Assembly: GCF_003123685.1 (NCBI RefSeq)
Contig: NZ_QCYJ01000099.1
Coordinates: 153,109-217,108 of the forward strand
Direction of reading: 5' to 3'
Origin: Nocardia aurea
GTDB taxonomy: Bacteria > Actinomycetota > Actinomycetes > Mycobacteriales > Mycobacteriaceae
DNA length: 64,000 nucleotides
Part shown: positions 17,404 through 26,328 of the stretch, piece by piece
How the letters are laid out: every line of letters starts with the position of its first letter
How positions within the stretch are numbered: position 1 is the first letter of the stretch
Position numbers and translations under genes: made by a program
Notes under the pieces: model-generated
Database searches by the model: none
Told to the model about the DNA's origin: nothing
What the model saw: the letters and a program-made list of their open reading frames with translations, nothing else

Positions 17404-18264
17404 ATGATGTCCGTATCCGATTCGGAAACCCCTGCCTACGGTGCGGCTCCTGCCGAGCCGAAGAAGACCGTGCGCAAGACGCGGGTGCATCACCTCCAGC
17501 AGATGAAGGCCGACGGCGAGCGCTGGGCCATGCTGACGGCCTACGACTATTCCTCGGCCCGCTTGTTCGAAGAGGCCGGGATCCCGGTCCTGCTGGTCGG
17601 TGACTCGGCCGCGAACGTGGTGTACGGCTACGACACCACCGTGCCCATCACGGTGGACGAGCTGATCCCCCTCGTCCGTGGGGTCGTGCGCGGCGCGCCG
17701 AACGCCCTCGTCGTCGCCGACCTGCCCTTCGGGACCTACGAGAGTTCCCCGCAGCAGGCCCTCGCGACCGCGACCCGGTTCATGAAGGAGGGCCAGGCGC
17801 ACGCGGTGAAACTCGAGGGCGGTGAGCGCGTGGCCGAGCAGATCGCGCTGATCAGCGCGTCGGGCATCCCGGTGATGGCGCATATCGGTTTCACCCCGCA
17901 GAGCGTCAACGGGCTCGGCGGTTTCCGGGTGCAGGGCCGCGGCGACGGCGCCGAACAGCTCATCGCCGACGCTATCGCCGTACAGGAGGCGGGCGCGTTC
18001 TCGGTGGTCATGGAGATGGTTCCCGCCGAACTCGCCGGACAGGTCACCCGCAAGCTGACCATTCCGACCGTCGGCATCGGCGCGGGCGCGGAATGCGATG
18101 CCCAGGTACTGGTCTGGCAGGACATGGCCGGATACACCAGCGGCAAGACCGCGAAATTCGTCAAGCGTTTCGGCGATATCGGCGGTCAGTTGCGCACCGC
18201 GGCGGCTACCTACGCCGACGAGGTACGGCGCGGCACCTTCCCCGGTCCCGAACACAGCTTCTGA
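17404..18264 (+). CDS. panB: 3-methyl-2-oxobutanoate hydroxymethyltransferase
   Basis: First committed step of pantothenate synthesis: transfers a hydroxymethyl group from methylenetetrahydrofolate to ketoisovalerate. The 286-residue protein has LTAYDYSSARLFEEAGI, VGDSAANVVYGYDTT (substrate and Mg Asp), DLPFGTYE, KLEGGE, MAHIGFTPQS (catalytic Glu region further on in VMEMVPAEL) and IGIGAGAECDAQVLVW. A 20-residue N-terminal extension is typical of actinobacterial PanB. The ATG 17404 is preceded by GAAAGGG at 3-4 bases; a second ATG follows immediately. panC/panD are not in the window. Confidence 0.97.
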   Translation: MMSVSDSETPAYGAAPAEPKKTVRKTRVHHLQQMKADGERWAMLTAYDYSSARLFEEAGIPVLLVGDSAANVVYGYDTTVPITVDELIPLVRGVVRGAPNALVVADLPFGTYESSPQQALATATRFMKEGQAHAVKLEGGERVAEQIALISASGIPVMAHIGFTPQSVNGLGGFRVQGRGDGAEQLIADAIAVQEAGAFSVVMEMVPAELAGQVTRKLTIPTVGIGAGAECDAQVLVWQDMAGYTSGKTAKFVKRFGDIGGQLRTAAATYADEVRRGTFPGPEHSF

Positions 18265-18271
18265 TCGCGCG

Positions 18272-18319
18272 GGCGGGTCGAGCGGTAGAGGACATTCCCA
18301 CGACACCGCTCGACCCGCC
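18272..18319 (+). terminator. Hairpin after panB
   Basis: Perfect 15-bp inverted arms (18272-18286 and 18305-18319) with an 18-base loop begin 8 bases after the panB stop. No T-run follows, as is common for actinobacterial terminators. It is the only structure visible in the 265 bases before the next gene. Confidence 0.6.
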
Positions 18320-18529
18320 GTCCGCACCACTGACCGAGTAAGCCTCACGCATCCATTCCTGTCGAGAACCGTCCTCAGCGATCCCTCCCGGACCGAATAC
18401 TTCGCGCGCTGGGAGCGATTCGAGTCGCGCGGCGGCTTCGGCTGAACCGGACCGCCCGAGGCGCGCACCGGACCGGTCGAATCAGTGGCAGTATCGAAAT
18501 CGACCGATTCGACACGATCAGAGGTACCG

Positions 18530-18973
18530 ATGCCGCACAGCCGATGGATTTCTCGCAGCACGCTGCTCGCGGCAGGAGTTCTCACCGCCGCGGCGCTGGC
18601 CGCCTGCGGACCCACCGACGACCCGAATCCCACCGGAAGTTCCGGTTCGGTCACCTCGACCCCGCGGGCCACCACGGGCGCGGGCAGCGCCGGCAGCCAG
18701 AAGCCGACCGCCCAGGTAACCGACGCGGCGGGCAAAGCGCTCTGCGACGCGATCCGCCCCGAGCTGTCCAATTTCCGGGTGCAGGGTCCCACGCTCGGCG
18801 GGGTCGGCATGAACCTGATCGTGCATCCGTGGGGACTGCAATACGGCATCGACGTTCTCGGCAACAAGGCCGTCGTCGACACCGCCACTTCGAAGAGCTG
18901 CCCCGATGTGCGCCAGCAGGCGATCGAGGCGTTGTCGGCGCCGGATCTGGCCTCGGTGATCGTGGGGCTGTGA
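18530..18973 (+). CDS. Small lipoprotein of unknown function
   Basis: The 147-residue product has a signal peptide with lipobox LAAC (near residue 25), a Ser/Thr/Pro/Gly linker of about 40 residues and a short C-terminal domain with two Cys residues (ALCDAIRPEL and SKSCPDVRQQ) that may form a disulfide. This shape is common among Nocardia and Mycobacterium surface lipoproteins. ATG 18530 is chosen because AGAGG lies 6 bases upstream and the signal starts there. Its stop overlaps the next start (TGATG), so it is co-translated with the prolyl iminopeptidase gene. Confidence 0.75.
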   Translation: MPHSRWISRSTLLAAGVLTAAALAACGPTDDPNPTGSSGSVTSTPRATTGAGSAGSQKPTAQVTDAAGKALCDAIRPELSNFRVQGPTLGGVGMNLIVHPWGLQYGIDVLGNKAVVDTATSKSCPDVRQQAIEALSAPDLASVIVGL

Positions 18974-19935
18974 TGCGCACGCTGTATCCCGAGATCGAGC
19001 CGTACGACTCCGGCATGCTCGACGTCGGCGCGGGCCAGTCCGTGTACTGGGAGGTCAGCGGCAATCCCGAGGGTAGACCGGTGGTGTTCCTGCACGGCGG
19101 TCCCGGCGGCGGCACCTCGCCCGCGCAACGGCGATTCTTCGATCCGTCGGCCTACCGGATCGTGCTGTTCGATCAGCGCGGCTGCGGTCGCTCCACCCCG
19201 CACCTGGCCGACGGCGCGTCACTGGAGACCAACACCACCTGGCATCTGATCGCCGATATCGAAGCCCTGCGTGCCCATCTCGCCATCGATCGGTGGCAGG
19301 TCTTCGGTGGCTCGTGGGGTTCCACACTCGCCCTCGCCTACGCCCAGAAATATCCCGAGCGGGTCACCGAACTGGTGCTGCGCGGCATATTCCTGTTGCG
19401 GCGCAAGGAAATCGATTGGTACTACAACGGCGCCGCCGGATCCGTCTACCCGGACGAGTGGGAGAAATTCCTGGCCCCGGTGCCGGAATCCGAACGCGGC
19501 GAGGATCTGGTCGAGGTCTACCACCGGCTGCTGCACTCCCCCGACGACCGGATCGCGACCGCCGCCGCCATCGCCTGGTCCACCTGGGAAGGTTCGACGA
19601 GTTCGCTGCTGCCGCAGCCGGATCGCGTGGCCGAGACCGCCGCGCCCCGGTTCGCGCTCGCCTTCGCCAGGATCGAGAACCATTATTTCCGCCACGGCGG
19701 TTTCCTCGACGAGGGTCAGCTGCTGCGCGATATCGGCATCATCTCCCACATTCCGGCGGTCATCGTCCAGGGGCGGCACGACATCGTCTGCCCCGCGGTC
19801 AGCGCCTGGGATCTGCATCGCGCCTGGCCCGGTTCGACATTGCGCATCGTCGACGACGCCGGTCACTCGGCGAACGAACCCGGCATCACCCACCATCTCG
19901 TCGAGGCGACCGACGGATTCTCGAAAGTGAGTTGA
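18973..19935 (+). CDS. pip: Prolyl iminopeptidase
   Basis: Serine aminopeptidase removing N-terminal proline. The 320-residue sequence has the S33 signatures: MRTLYPEIEPYDSGMLDVG at the start, VVFLHGGPGGGTSP (oxyanion), LFDQRGCGRSTPH, nucleophile elbow GGSWGSTLALAY, GIFLLR, and VQGRHDIVCP with Asp and the late GHSANEP His. The length is normal. There is no signal peptide, so it acts in the cytoplasm. The start overlaps the preceding stop by one base. Confidence 0.95.
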   Translation: MRTLYPEIEPYDSGMLDVGAGQSVYWEVSGNPEGRPVVFLHGGPGGGTSPAQRRFFDPSAYRIVLFDQRGCGRSTPHLADGASLETNTTWHLIADIEALRAHLAIDRWQVFGGSWGSTLALAYAQKYPERVTELVLRGIFLLRRKEIDWYYNGAAGSVYPDEWEKFLAPVPESERGEDLVEVYHRLLHSPDDRIATAAAIAWSTWEGSTSSLLPQPDRVAETAAPRFALAFARIENHYFRHGGFLDEGQLLRDIGIISHIPAVIVQGRHDIVCPAVSAWDLHRAWPGSTLRIVDDAGHSANEPGITHHLVEATDGFSKVS

Positions 19936-19939
19936 TCGC

Positions 19940-20824
19940 ATGGGGGTCACCGCAGGAACCGCGCTGATCACGGCGCTCGGCGACGACGTCGACCGGCTCA
20001 CCGCCGCCGAACCCGACGTGCGCGCCGACGCCGACGATTCGGTGCACCAGATGCGGGTGGCGACGCGGCGACTGCGCAGTGTGCTGCGCTCGTACAAGAC
20101 GCTGCTCCAGCGAGATCCGGTGACTGCGGCGAATATCGAGTTGAAGTGGCTGGCCGATCTGCTCGGCGTCGCGCGTGACGCCGAGGTGCGCGCCGATCGT
20201 TTCGTCACCCTGCTCGACGAACAGGCGACCGATCTCTCCCAGGACGATCTGGCCACGGCGACCGCCCGGCTCGTCACCGCGGAGCGCGCCCGCTACGAGT
20301 CCGCGCACGCCGACATCCTCACCGCGCTGGACGCCGACCGCTACCGCGCGCTGCACGACCTGCTGATCCGATGGCGTACCGCGCCGCCGCTGCGCTCCTC
20401 GCGTGCCGCCGCCCCCGCCGCCGGATTCTTCGGTTTCGTACTGCATCGCGACCAGGAACGCGTCGAAGCGCTGATCAGGACCGAGCCGACCGTCTCCCCC
20501 GCCGACCGCGTCGAACTGCTGCACGACATCCGCAAAAGCGCCAAACGCCTGCGATATTCGTGCGAAGCGGCCGAGGGCGTCCTCGGGGAGCAGGCGACCG
20601 CGCTCGGCTCACGCGCCAAACGACTACAGACCGTGCTCGGCGACCACCGCGACGCCGTCGAATCGCGCGAGGCGATCCTGGAACGCGCCGCCGCGGCCGA
20701 GGCCGCCGGGGAACCCACCGAGGTCTACCATCGCCTCGCCGCCGTCGAACAGAGCGCCGCCGACCGCGAATTGGACCGCTACCCCGTCGCCGCCCGAGCC
20801 CTGTCGACCGGCAAGCCCCAGTAG
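19940..20824 (+). CDS. CHAD domain protein
   Basis: The 294-residue protein is nearly all one CHAD domain, an alpha-helical fold that binds inorganic polyphosphate. The conserved His-containing motif VHQMRVATRRLRSVLR lies near residue 35 and a second DIRKSAKRLRYSCEA near residue 195. The M. tuberculosis gene at the corresponding place (Rv2226, after panB) has a CYTH phosphatase domain before CHAD; here the CYTH part is absent and the ATG lies only 4 bases after the upstream stop. It is the last gene of a short operon with the lipoprotein and pip. Confidence 0.92.
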   Translation: MGVTAGTALITALGDDVDRLTAAEPDVRADADDSVHQMRVATRRLRSVLRSYKTLLQRDPVTAANIELKWLADLLGVARDAEVRADRFVTLLDEQATDLSQDDLATATARLVTAERARYESAHADILTALDADRYRALHDLLIRWRTAPPLRSSRAAAPAAGFFGFVLHRDQERVEALIRTEPTVSPADRVELLHDIRKSAKRLRYSCEAAEGVLGEQATALGSRAKRLQTVLGDHRDAVESREAILERAAAAEAAGEPTEVYHRLAAVEQSAADRELDRYPVAARALSTGKPQ

Positions 20825-20966
20825 GGCCCGCCGTCCACGCACGTCACGTTTTCGCCGCCGCGCGAAGACGATCGAATGCTCGCGGCATCGGTCCTCGCCC
20901 CAGGAACTCCGCGACTCCTTTCCGGGGTGACCCGGCGAAAAACGTCGCACGGACCCGAAAGGCGGC

Positions 20967-21437
20967 TCAGGTCGTGGTCTTGTCGCGCAGGGCGGCGCGC
21001 TCGGCCGCACGGGCGGCGCGGCGTTCACGACTGGCGGCGGTTCGGCGAGGTTGGGGCTGCGGGGCGGCCCGCACGTCGGATCGGCGGTCGCCGGACGGTC
21101 GGACGTCGGGGCGGCGGTGGCGACGGCGGCGTTCGTGGGCGGGGAGTGAATCCTCGGACACGTTGTAGAGGTCTATCGAGCGTACGAAATCCACCAGGAG
21201 CGCGATGGGGAATATCAAGACCCACAGGCTCATCACCGCAGGGCCGCCGTCGTGGAAGAACGCCAGGTAGCAGGCGTAGACCAGGAACGCGACACCGAAG
21301 ACACCGTTGACGATCCGGCGCCCGAGTCCCACTTCCTTCGCGGCGAGCGAGAGCAGCACCAGCATGATGCCGCTGGCTGTGTACGCGAAAATGAAGAAAC
21401 CCACGGCCGAAACCCCCACGGAGACACTGGCGGACAC
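20967..21437 (-). CDS. Small membrane protein with basic tail
   Basis: The 156-residue product has three predicted membrane helices in the first 90 residues (VGFFIFAYTASGIMLVLLSL, IVNGVFGVAFLVYACYLAFF and AVMSLWVLIFPIALLVDFV) followed by an Arg/Ala-rich cytoplasmic tail of about 65 residues. The tail composition suggests disorder and perhaps nucleic-acid or membrane binding. I do not recognise the family. It lies head-to-tail downstream of the RNB ribonuclease gene with about 130 bases between. Confidence 0.7.
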   Translation of the reverse strand: MSASVSVGVSAVGFFIFAYTASGIMLVLLSLAAKEVGLGRRIVNGVFGVAFLVYACYLAFFHDGGPAVMSLWVLIFPIALLVDFVRSIDLYNVSEDSLPAHERRRRHRRPDVRPSGDRRSDVRAAPQPQPRRTAASRERRAARAAERAALRDKTTT

Positions 21438-21565
21438 GCCGCGCTATCGAACGAGCGACAGCGTAGCAACTGTGCGTGGGAATCGGGCGGCGGTCCCGCT
21501 TCGGAACGAGGGCGCACGACAGCGCGGTAGCCCTCCGCGCCCGCGCGGCCGAGATGCGAGTGGGC

Positions 21566-23002
21566 TCAGGCGGGAAAGGTGAACGCGATCTTGCGGGTGG
21601 CGGGATCGGCCGTGACCAGGCGGACGCGGACCGAGGCCCCCTCGGGGGGTGAGCCCGCGCAGCGGCCGAGTACGGGCGGGTCGGCGACGAAGATCTCGGC
21701 GGGGCGGTTGCCGTTGCCCTCGCGGAGGACGACGGCATCGAATTCGCCGCCGGTGCGCGAGGCGAGCAGGGTCGATTCGGTGAGGTCGATGCAGGCGCGC
21801 TCGACCTTGCCCGCGACGGCGTCGCTGCGTTTCATCGATTCGGCGGTCGGCGCGAGACCCGCGCGCACCCATTCCGGGATCGGTGTCCCGGCGCAGCGGG
21901 CCAGGCAGATCTCGGTGCCGAAGCGGTCGGCCAGCCGACGCAGCGGTGCGGTCACGTGGGCGTAGGGCGCGCCGATCGCGCTGTGGCGCAAGGCCTCCGG
22001 CGGCAGTTCGGTGTCACCGAGCACGGTGTAGGCGGCACCGCGCAGCAGGCCGGTCGCCTCCGACATGAGGACGAGGGCGGCGGGGGTGTTCGGATCCAGT
22101 TCGGCGAGCATCCGCCCGACCGGTTTGTCGGCGGGCCAGGCGACCCCGACGGCCGCGGCGGTGCGACGCAGGGATTGGATGGCCGATTCGGGCGGGGGCG
22201 GCATCGTGCGCAGCAGGCCGACCCGGCCCCCGTCCGAGTTGTCCACCATGATGCGGGCGGCGCACATCCCGGTGAGCAGCGAGATCTGTTCGTTCCAGTC
22301 GTCGGCGGCGGTGCGCGGCTCCAGCACCAACTGCCAGTGTCCGTCGGTGGCGTCGTCGCGGATGACGCTCTGCGACGGCAGCCGCAACCCGATCACGCCC
22401 CGGGCCAGCCCCGCTTCGATGCGCCGCGTGCCGAATTCCGGCAGGGCCGCGATCGAGGGGTGCGGCCGACCGGCGTCGGCGGCGGCCTGCACACCGGCGT
22501 AGTCGAGCCGGGCGCGGGAGCGGACGGTGGCCCGCGCGACCGAGTACCGCCGCGGTTCGGCGTTCTCGTCGCATTCGATGGTCCACAGCGCGGCGGGTCT
22601 GGTGCGGTCGGGCAGCAGGCTCGCCGACCCCTCCGAGAGCACCGGCGGATGCAGTGGCACGGTGGTGTCGGGCATGTAGAAGGTCTGGCCTCGCGCGCCT
22701 GCCTCACGGGCGAGCGCGCCTTCGGGGGCGATGACGGCGCCGAGGTCGGCGATCGCGTAGTGCACGGTGAAACCGGTGCCGGTGCGCTCGAGATGGACGG
22801 CCTGGTCCAGGTCCATCGAGCCCGGCGGGTCTATGGTCACGAATTCGATATCGGTGCGATCGATCCGGTCGCCCGCGAACACGTCGTTCGCGTCGCGGGC
22901 TTCCGCGGTGGCCTCGGCGGGATACGTCGAGGCCAAGCCGAATTCGGATCTGACGGCGCCGAAGTCGACCGGCGCCGAGATGATCCGCTGGTGTAATTCC
23001 AC
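21566..23002 (-). CDS. RNB-domain ribonuclease (short RNase II/R type)
   Basis: 3'-5' exoribonuclease family. The 478-residue protein consists almost only of the RNB catalytic domain; the cold-shock and S1 domains of E. coli RNase II/R are missing. The metal-binding motif reads IDPPGSMDLDQAV with Asp 58, 64 and 66, the last of the usual four replaced by Gln as in the related actinobacterial group. HYAIADLGAVI, DTTVPLHPPVLSEG and a late IGAPYAHVTAPLRRLADRF (arginine motif) are also visible. It starts with GTG three bases after the stop of the upstream secreted-protein gene, so it is probably translationally coupled to it. Confidence 0.92.
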   Translation of the reverse strand: MELHQRIISAPVDFGAVRSEFGLASTYPAEATAEARDANDVFAGDRIDRTDIEFVTIDPPGSMDLDQAVHLERTGTGFTVHYAIADLGAVIAPEGALAREAGARGQTFYMPDTTVPLHPPVLSEGSASLLPDRTRPAALWTIECDENAEPRRYSVARATVRSRARLDYAGVQAAADAGRPHPSIAALPEFGTRRIEAGLARGVIGLRLPSQSVIRDDATDGHWQLVLEPRTAADDWNEQISLLTGMCAARIMVDNSDGGRVGLLRTMPPPPESAIQSLRRTAAAVGVAWPADKPVGRMLAELDPNTPAALVLMSEATGLLRGAAYTVLGDTELPPEALRHSAIGAPYAHVTAPLRRLADRFGTEICLARCAGTPIPEWVRAGLAPTAESMKRSDAVAGKVERACIDLTESTLLASRTGGEFDAVVLREGNGNRPAEIFVADPPVLGRCAGSPPEGASVRVRLVTADPATRKIAFTFPA

Positions 23003-23005
23003 CAG

Positions 23006-23338
23006 CTACTGCAACGCCAGCATGGTGCCGTTCAGTTCGTTGAACGGACCGAAGACGGTGAAGGTGACCCGTCCCGTCGGGTAAGCCGAGGACACGGCGG
23101 CGGCCCCGTCCAGTGCCTCTCCGAACGACGCGGCCGACGGGTGCGGAAGGCCCGCGATCGTGCGACCGAAGTGGGTCTGGTGCACCCACTGGGTATCGGC
23201 CGGGCTGAGATCGACCTGAACCCCACCCGGCAGCGGGGTGACGGCGACCGCGCTTGCGGACCCGGCACCGAGCACTGCGAAAACCGATGCGGCCCCGGCG
23301 ATGAGAGCACCGGCGACCATAGAACGAACTACCCGCAT
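23006..23338 (-). CDS. Small secreted protein
   Basis: The 110-residue product opens with a classical signal peptide (MRVVRSMVAGALIAGAASV, cleavage expected after ASA) and ends in a mature region of about 80 residues containing PLPGGVQVDLSPADTQWVH and GRTIAGLPHPSAASFG. The family is common in Nocardia but has no function I can name. The frame is open another 273 bases upstream, but the signal peptide marks ATG 23338 as the start. It reads into the RNB gene, an unusual pairing of an exported protein with a cytoplasmic RNase. Confidence 0.72.
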   Translation of the reverse strand: MRVVRSMVAGALIAGAASVFAVLGAGSASAVAVTPLPGGVQVDLSPADTQWVHQTHFGRTIAGLPHPSAASFGEALDGAAAVSSAYPTGRVTFTVFGPFNELNGTMLALQ

Positions 23339-23597
23339 GGAGTTGAGACCTGCTTCCGCGATCGAAATTCGAAAGGCCCGATGCAGCCCGGCAACGGGCC
23401 TTGCCAACGGCGACCACTCTATGACGTCGATCACGATCGGGGCCAGTAGGAGATGAATTGTTATGCCCGACCCGCAGCCGCCGGCGCGTCGTCGGCGGCT
23501 GCTAACGTTCCCGGGCGGCGCGGGCTGTCCGGTTCTCGGCACCTCCCGCCGCGTTCCGAAGTGACCCCGTACGTCGATATTTGGGAGTACCGCACTG

Positions 23598-23690
23598 ATG
23601 TCATCGATCATCTTCGACTACCTGATGCCGCTGCTCGGCCCCGACCAGGCCGCCTACTGGGCTCAGGTATTCCTGATCGAACCGGTCTGA
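23598..23690 (+). CDS. Candidate 30-residue micro-protein
   Basis: ATG at 23598 is preceded by TGGGAG with 9 bases spacing and encodes a 30-residue hydrophobic/acidic peptide (begins MSSIIFDYLMPLLGP, ends FLIEPV). A strong factor-independent terminator follows 25 bases after its stop, defining a short transcript of its own. Neither neighbour shares this strand and terminator. The peptide could be an amphipathic membrane-active or regulatory peptide; no homolog is known to me. Confidence 0.5.
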   Translation: MSSIIFDYLMPLLGPDQAAYWAQVFLIEPV

Positions 23691-23715
23691 CCTCACAGTT
23701 TCGGTCCACGCAATG

Positions 23716-23750
23716 GTCGCCTTCCGTTAACCACACGGAGGGCGACTTTT
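23716..23750 (+). terminator. Factor-independent terminator
   Basis: Twelve-base arms (23716-23727 and 23735-23746, one G-T wobble) with a 7-base loop are followed directly by TTTT. This is the most canonical intrinsic terminator in the window and ends the transcript carrying the 30-residue ORF. Confidence 0.85.
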
Positions 23751-23776
23751 GTTCGAGGCCGCTAGCATCCCGCTCC

Positions 23777-24166
23777 GTGAGAAGAACCTCCGCCGCTCTC
23801 GCGGCAAGCGCCTCCGTATTCGCCCTGCTCCTCGCCGGTTGCAACGACGACACAGCCACATCCTCCGCGGCGGCCGGTACCTCGGCGTCCGCGGCGGCCG
23901 CCTCGAGCGTCGCCCGGGTCGTCGACGGCGCGAAGGCGGGCACCTTCGTCGTCAGCTTCAAGAGCGCCTTCCCGAAACTCGCGCAGGGCAAGAGCGACGT
24001 CCAGATCAGCGACATCCTCAATCAGACCTGCGCGGACCTGAAATCGGGTAAAGCAGAGGACGCCGTGATCAGCGGTATCTCCTCGTACGCCAAGAACGGT
24101 TCGACGGAGGTGACCAGGGAAGAGGCGGCGGCCATCTATCAGATGGCCAAACTCATGTGCGGGTAG
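23777..24166 (+). CDS. DUF732-like small lipoprotein
   Basis: The GTG at 23777 starts a 129-residue protein with a signal peptide and lipobox LAGC (near residue 20), an Ala/Ser-rich linker and a helical C-terminal domain of about 75 residues. The latter has the DUF732 outline: LNQTCADLKSGKAEDAVI, a TREEAAAIYQMA helix and a final Cys three residues from the end, so the two Cys could form a disulfide. DUF732 proteins are exported in mycolate actinomycetes and their role is unknown. It starts 26 bases after the terminator. Confidence 0.72.
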   Translation: MRRTSAALAASASVFALLLAGCNDDTATSSAAAGTSASAAAASSVARVVDGAKAGTFVVSFKSAFPKLAQGKSDVQISDILNQTCADLKSGKAEDAVISGISSYAKNGSTEVTREEAAAIYQMAKLMCG

Positions 24167-24190
24167 TCGCTCCCGCGGTTTCATCGTGCT

Positions 24191-24217
24191 CGGCCGCGTG
24201 TCCTCGGACAGCGGCCG
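24191..24217. terminator. Bidirectional hairpin between the DUF732-like gene and rnpB
   Basis: CGGCCGCGTGTCC and GGACAGCGGCCG pair with one bulged base around a minimal loop. The structure sits 24 bases after the plus-strand gene and about 20-25 bases beyond the 3' end of RNase P RNA on the minus strand, so it can serve both convergent transcripts. Confidence 0.55.
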
Positions 24218-24237
24218 GGCTCGTATCCCGCCGGGGC

Positions 24238-24682
<445 letters not shown>

Positions 24683-24748
24683 CAAGGGTACGCGACCGGG
24701 CAACCACCGGTCCGCGCGCCCACGACCGACCCAGTACGGTAAATATCC

Positions 24749-25636
24749 ATGGAGCGTGTCGAGGTCGGTTTCACGTCGGGCGGGGATCAATGCGCGGCGT
24801 GGCTGTATCCTCCCGACGGCGTCCCCAAACCTCGCCCACTGGTGGTGATGGGTCATGGTCTCGGGGGCACCAGGGAGATGGGATTGGACAGGTACGCACG
24901 GCGGTTCGCGGCGGCGGGCATGGCGGTGCTGGTCTTCGATTACCGTCATTTCGGCGCGAGCCAGGGCACCCCGCGTCAGGTGGTGAATATCGCGAGACAG
25001 CGTGAGGACTGGCGCAACGCCATCGCCTTCGCCCGCACCCTGCGCGGGATCGACAAGACCCGAATCGCGCTGTGGGGCACCGCTCTCGGTGGCGGGCACG
25101 TGCTCACGATCGCACCGCAGGACGATTACATCGCGGCGGTCGTCGCGCAGGCGCCGTGCACGAGCGGATGGGCCTCGGCCATGGTGAAAGGCCCGATCAA
25201 TGTGACGAAGGTCGTCACGATCGCGGCCACCGACCTGCTGATCGGGCCGATCCGGCGCAAGCCGGTCGGGATCAAACTCGCGGGCCGCAAACGGTCGGCG
25301 GCCCTGATGAGCGCCCGCGATGTCCCCGAGGGTTACGGCAGGCTGGCCGAGGACAGCGAGAGCTGGCAGCCGAAAGTGGCGGCGCGCTTCGCCTTTCCCG
25401 CGTTGTTCGACGCACCGGGCCGCCGGGCCAAAGCTCTGAAGATGCCGGTTTTCTACGCCATCGCCGACAACGATTCGGTGGCACCGGCGAAACCTGCGCT
25501 CGAGGCCGCGAGGCGAACCAAACACGCTGTGGTCAAACGGTATCCGGTGGGCCATTTCGACCTGTACTTCGACGACGTCTTCGAACAGGTCGTCTACGAC
25601 CAGACCGAATTCCTGGTCTCGGTGCTGCGGCCCTGA
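24749..25636 (+). CDS. Alpha/beta hydrolase fold protein with missing nucleophile
   Basis: The 295-residue protein has the architecture of the actinobacterial dienelactone/S15-like hydrolases: VVMGHGLGGTREMGL, FDYRHFGASQGTPRQ, the elbow WGTALGGGHVL, an Asp in ADNDSVAP and a His in VGHFDLYFDD. In relatives the elbow contains Ser (GTSxGG); here the codon is GCT, Ala, one base from TCT. Asp and His of the triad are intact. The enzyme is therefore either inactive, uses a different nucleophile, or acts as a binding protein. ATG 24749 lies about 70 bases from the rnpB 5' end, on the opposite strand. Confidence 0.88.
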   Translation: MERVEVGFTSGGDQCAAWLYPPDGVPKPRPLVVMGHGLGGTREMGLDRYARRFAAAGMAVLVFDYRHFGASQGTPRQVVNIARQREDWRNAIAFARTLRGIDKTRIALWGTALGGGHVLTIAPQDDYIAAVVAQAPCTSGWASAMVKGPINVTKVVTIAATDLLIGPIRRKPVGIKLAGRKRSAALMSARDVPEGYGRLAEDSESWQPKVAARFAFPALFDAPGRRAKALKMPVFYAIADNDSVAPAKPALEAARRTKHAVVKRYPVGHFDLYFDDVFEQVVYDQTEFLVSVLRP

Positions 25637-25769
25637 GCCGAGCTGTCGCGGTCGCGCGGCGACCGGGTATCGTCGATGGCAATATTCCCGTCGATGGCCC
25701 CGGTGCGCCGCGAAGTACCGTCACGATGAAATCTGTTCTCTCCCCGGGGAAGGCTCTCCCCTTCCGTTC

Positions 25770-26288
25770 ATGACGGCCCCGCGGGTCCGCACCCGCCCCG
25801 AATTGCGCAGACAACGGCGCAGACGCGCGCACGGCTGCTGGAATCACCTGATCGCGGCGCCGCTGTGGCCCAAGCACAGCGTCAATCTCGGTACCCTGCT
25901 CCGCACCTGCGACGCGGTCGGCGCCTGTATGGCGGTACCGCGTCGACCGTGGGTGCCCGACGCGCTCGCCCAGGGCAACACCTTGCGCACACGGCCGTGT
26001 GTGCACTGGATCGACGGACGCGTCGACCGCTGGCTGGAACGTCAGCGCCGGGGCGGATCCGCCATCGTCGGTGTCGAACTCACCGATGAATCGATCCGGC
26101 TCGCCGACGTCGAACCGGCGAACCGGCGAACCGTCATGGTGCTCGGGCACGAATCCGACGGTATCCCGCCCGAGGGGGTGGAGCTGCTGGATTTCGCCGT
26201 CGAGATCCCGATGGTCGGCTCGGGACACAGTCTCAATGTCGCGGTGGCGGGATCGCTTGTCCTGTACAAACTCGCCGGACTGTGCTGA
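25770..26288 (+). CDS. SpoU/TrmH-family RNA 2'-O-methyltransferase
   Basis: The 172-residue protein contains the three SpoU motifs of the SPOUT knot: NLGTLLRTCDAVGA (motif 1), VMVLGHESDGIPPE (motif 2) and IPMVGSGHSLNVAVAGSLVLYKLAG (motif 3). It lacks the N-terminal ribosome-binding extension of TrmH/RlmB, as in short TrmL-like enzymes acting on tRNA. A basic N-terminus (RPELRRQRRRRAHG) could bind RNA. The substrate base is unknown. The motif-3 Asn-Val signature is intact, so activity is expected. Confidence 0.92.
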   Translation: MTAPRVRTRPELRRQRRRRAHGCWNHLIAAPLWPKHSVNLGTLLRTCDAVGACMAVPRRPWVPDALAQGNTLRTRPCVHWIDGRVDRWLERQRRGGSAIVGVELTDESIRLADVEPANRRTVMVLGHESDGIPPEGVELLDFAVEIPMVGSGHSLNVAVAGSLVLYKLAGLC

Positions 26289-26328
26289 TTCGCGAACCTG
26301 TCGGTACCTGCCGCTACCGTCTACCTCC

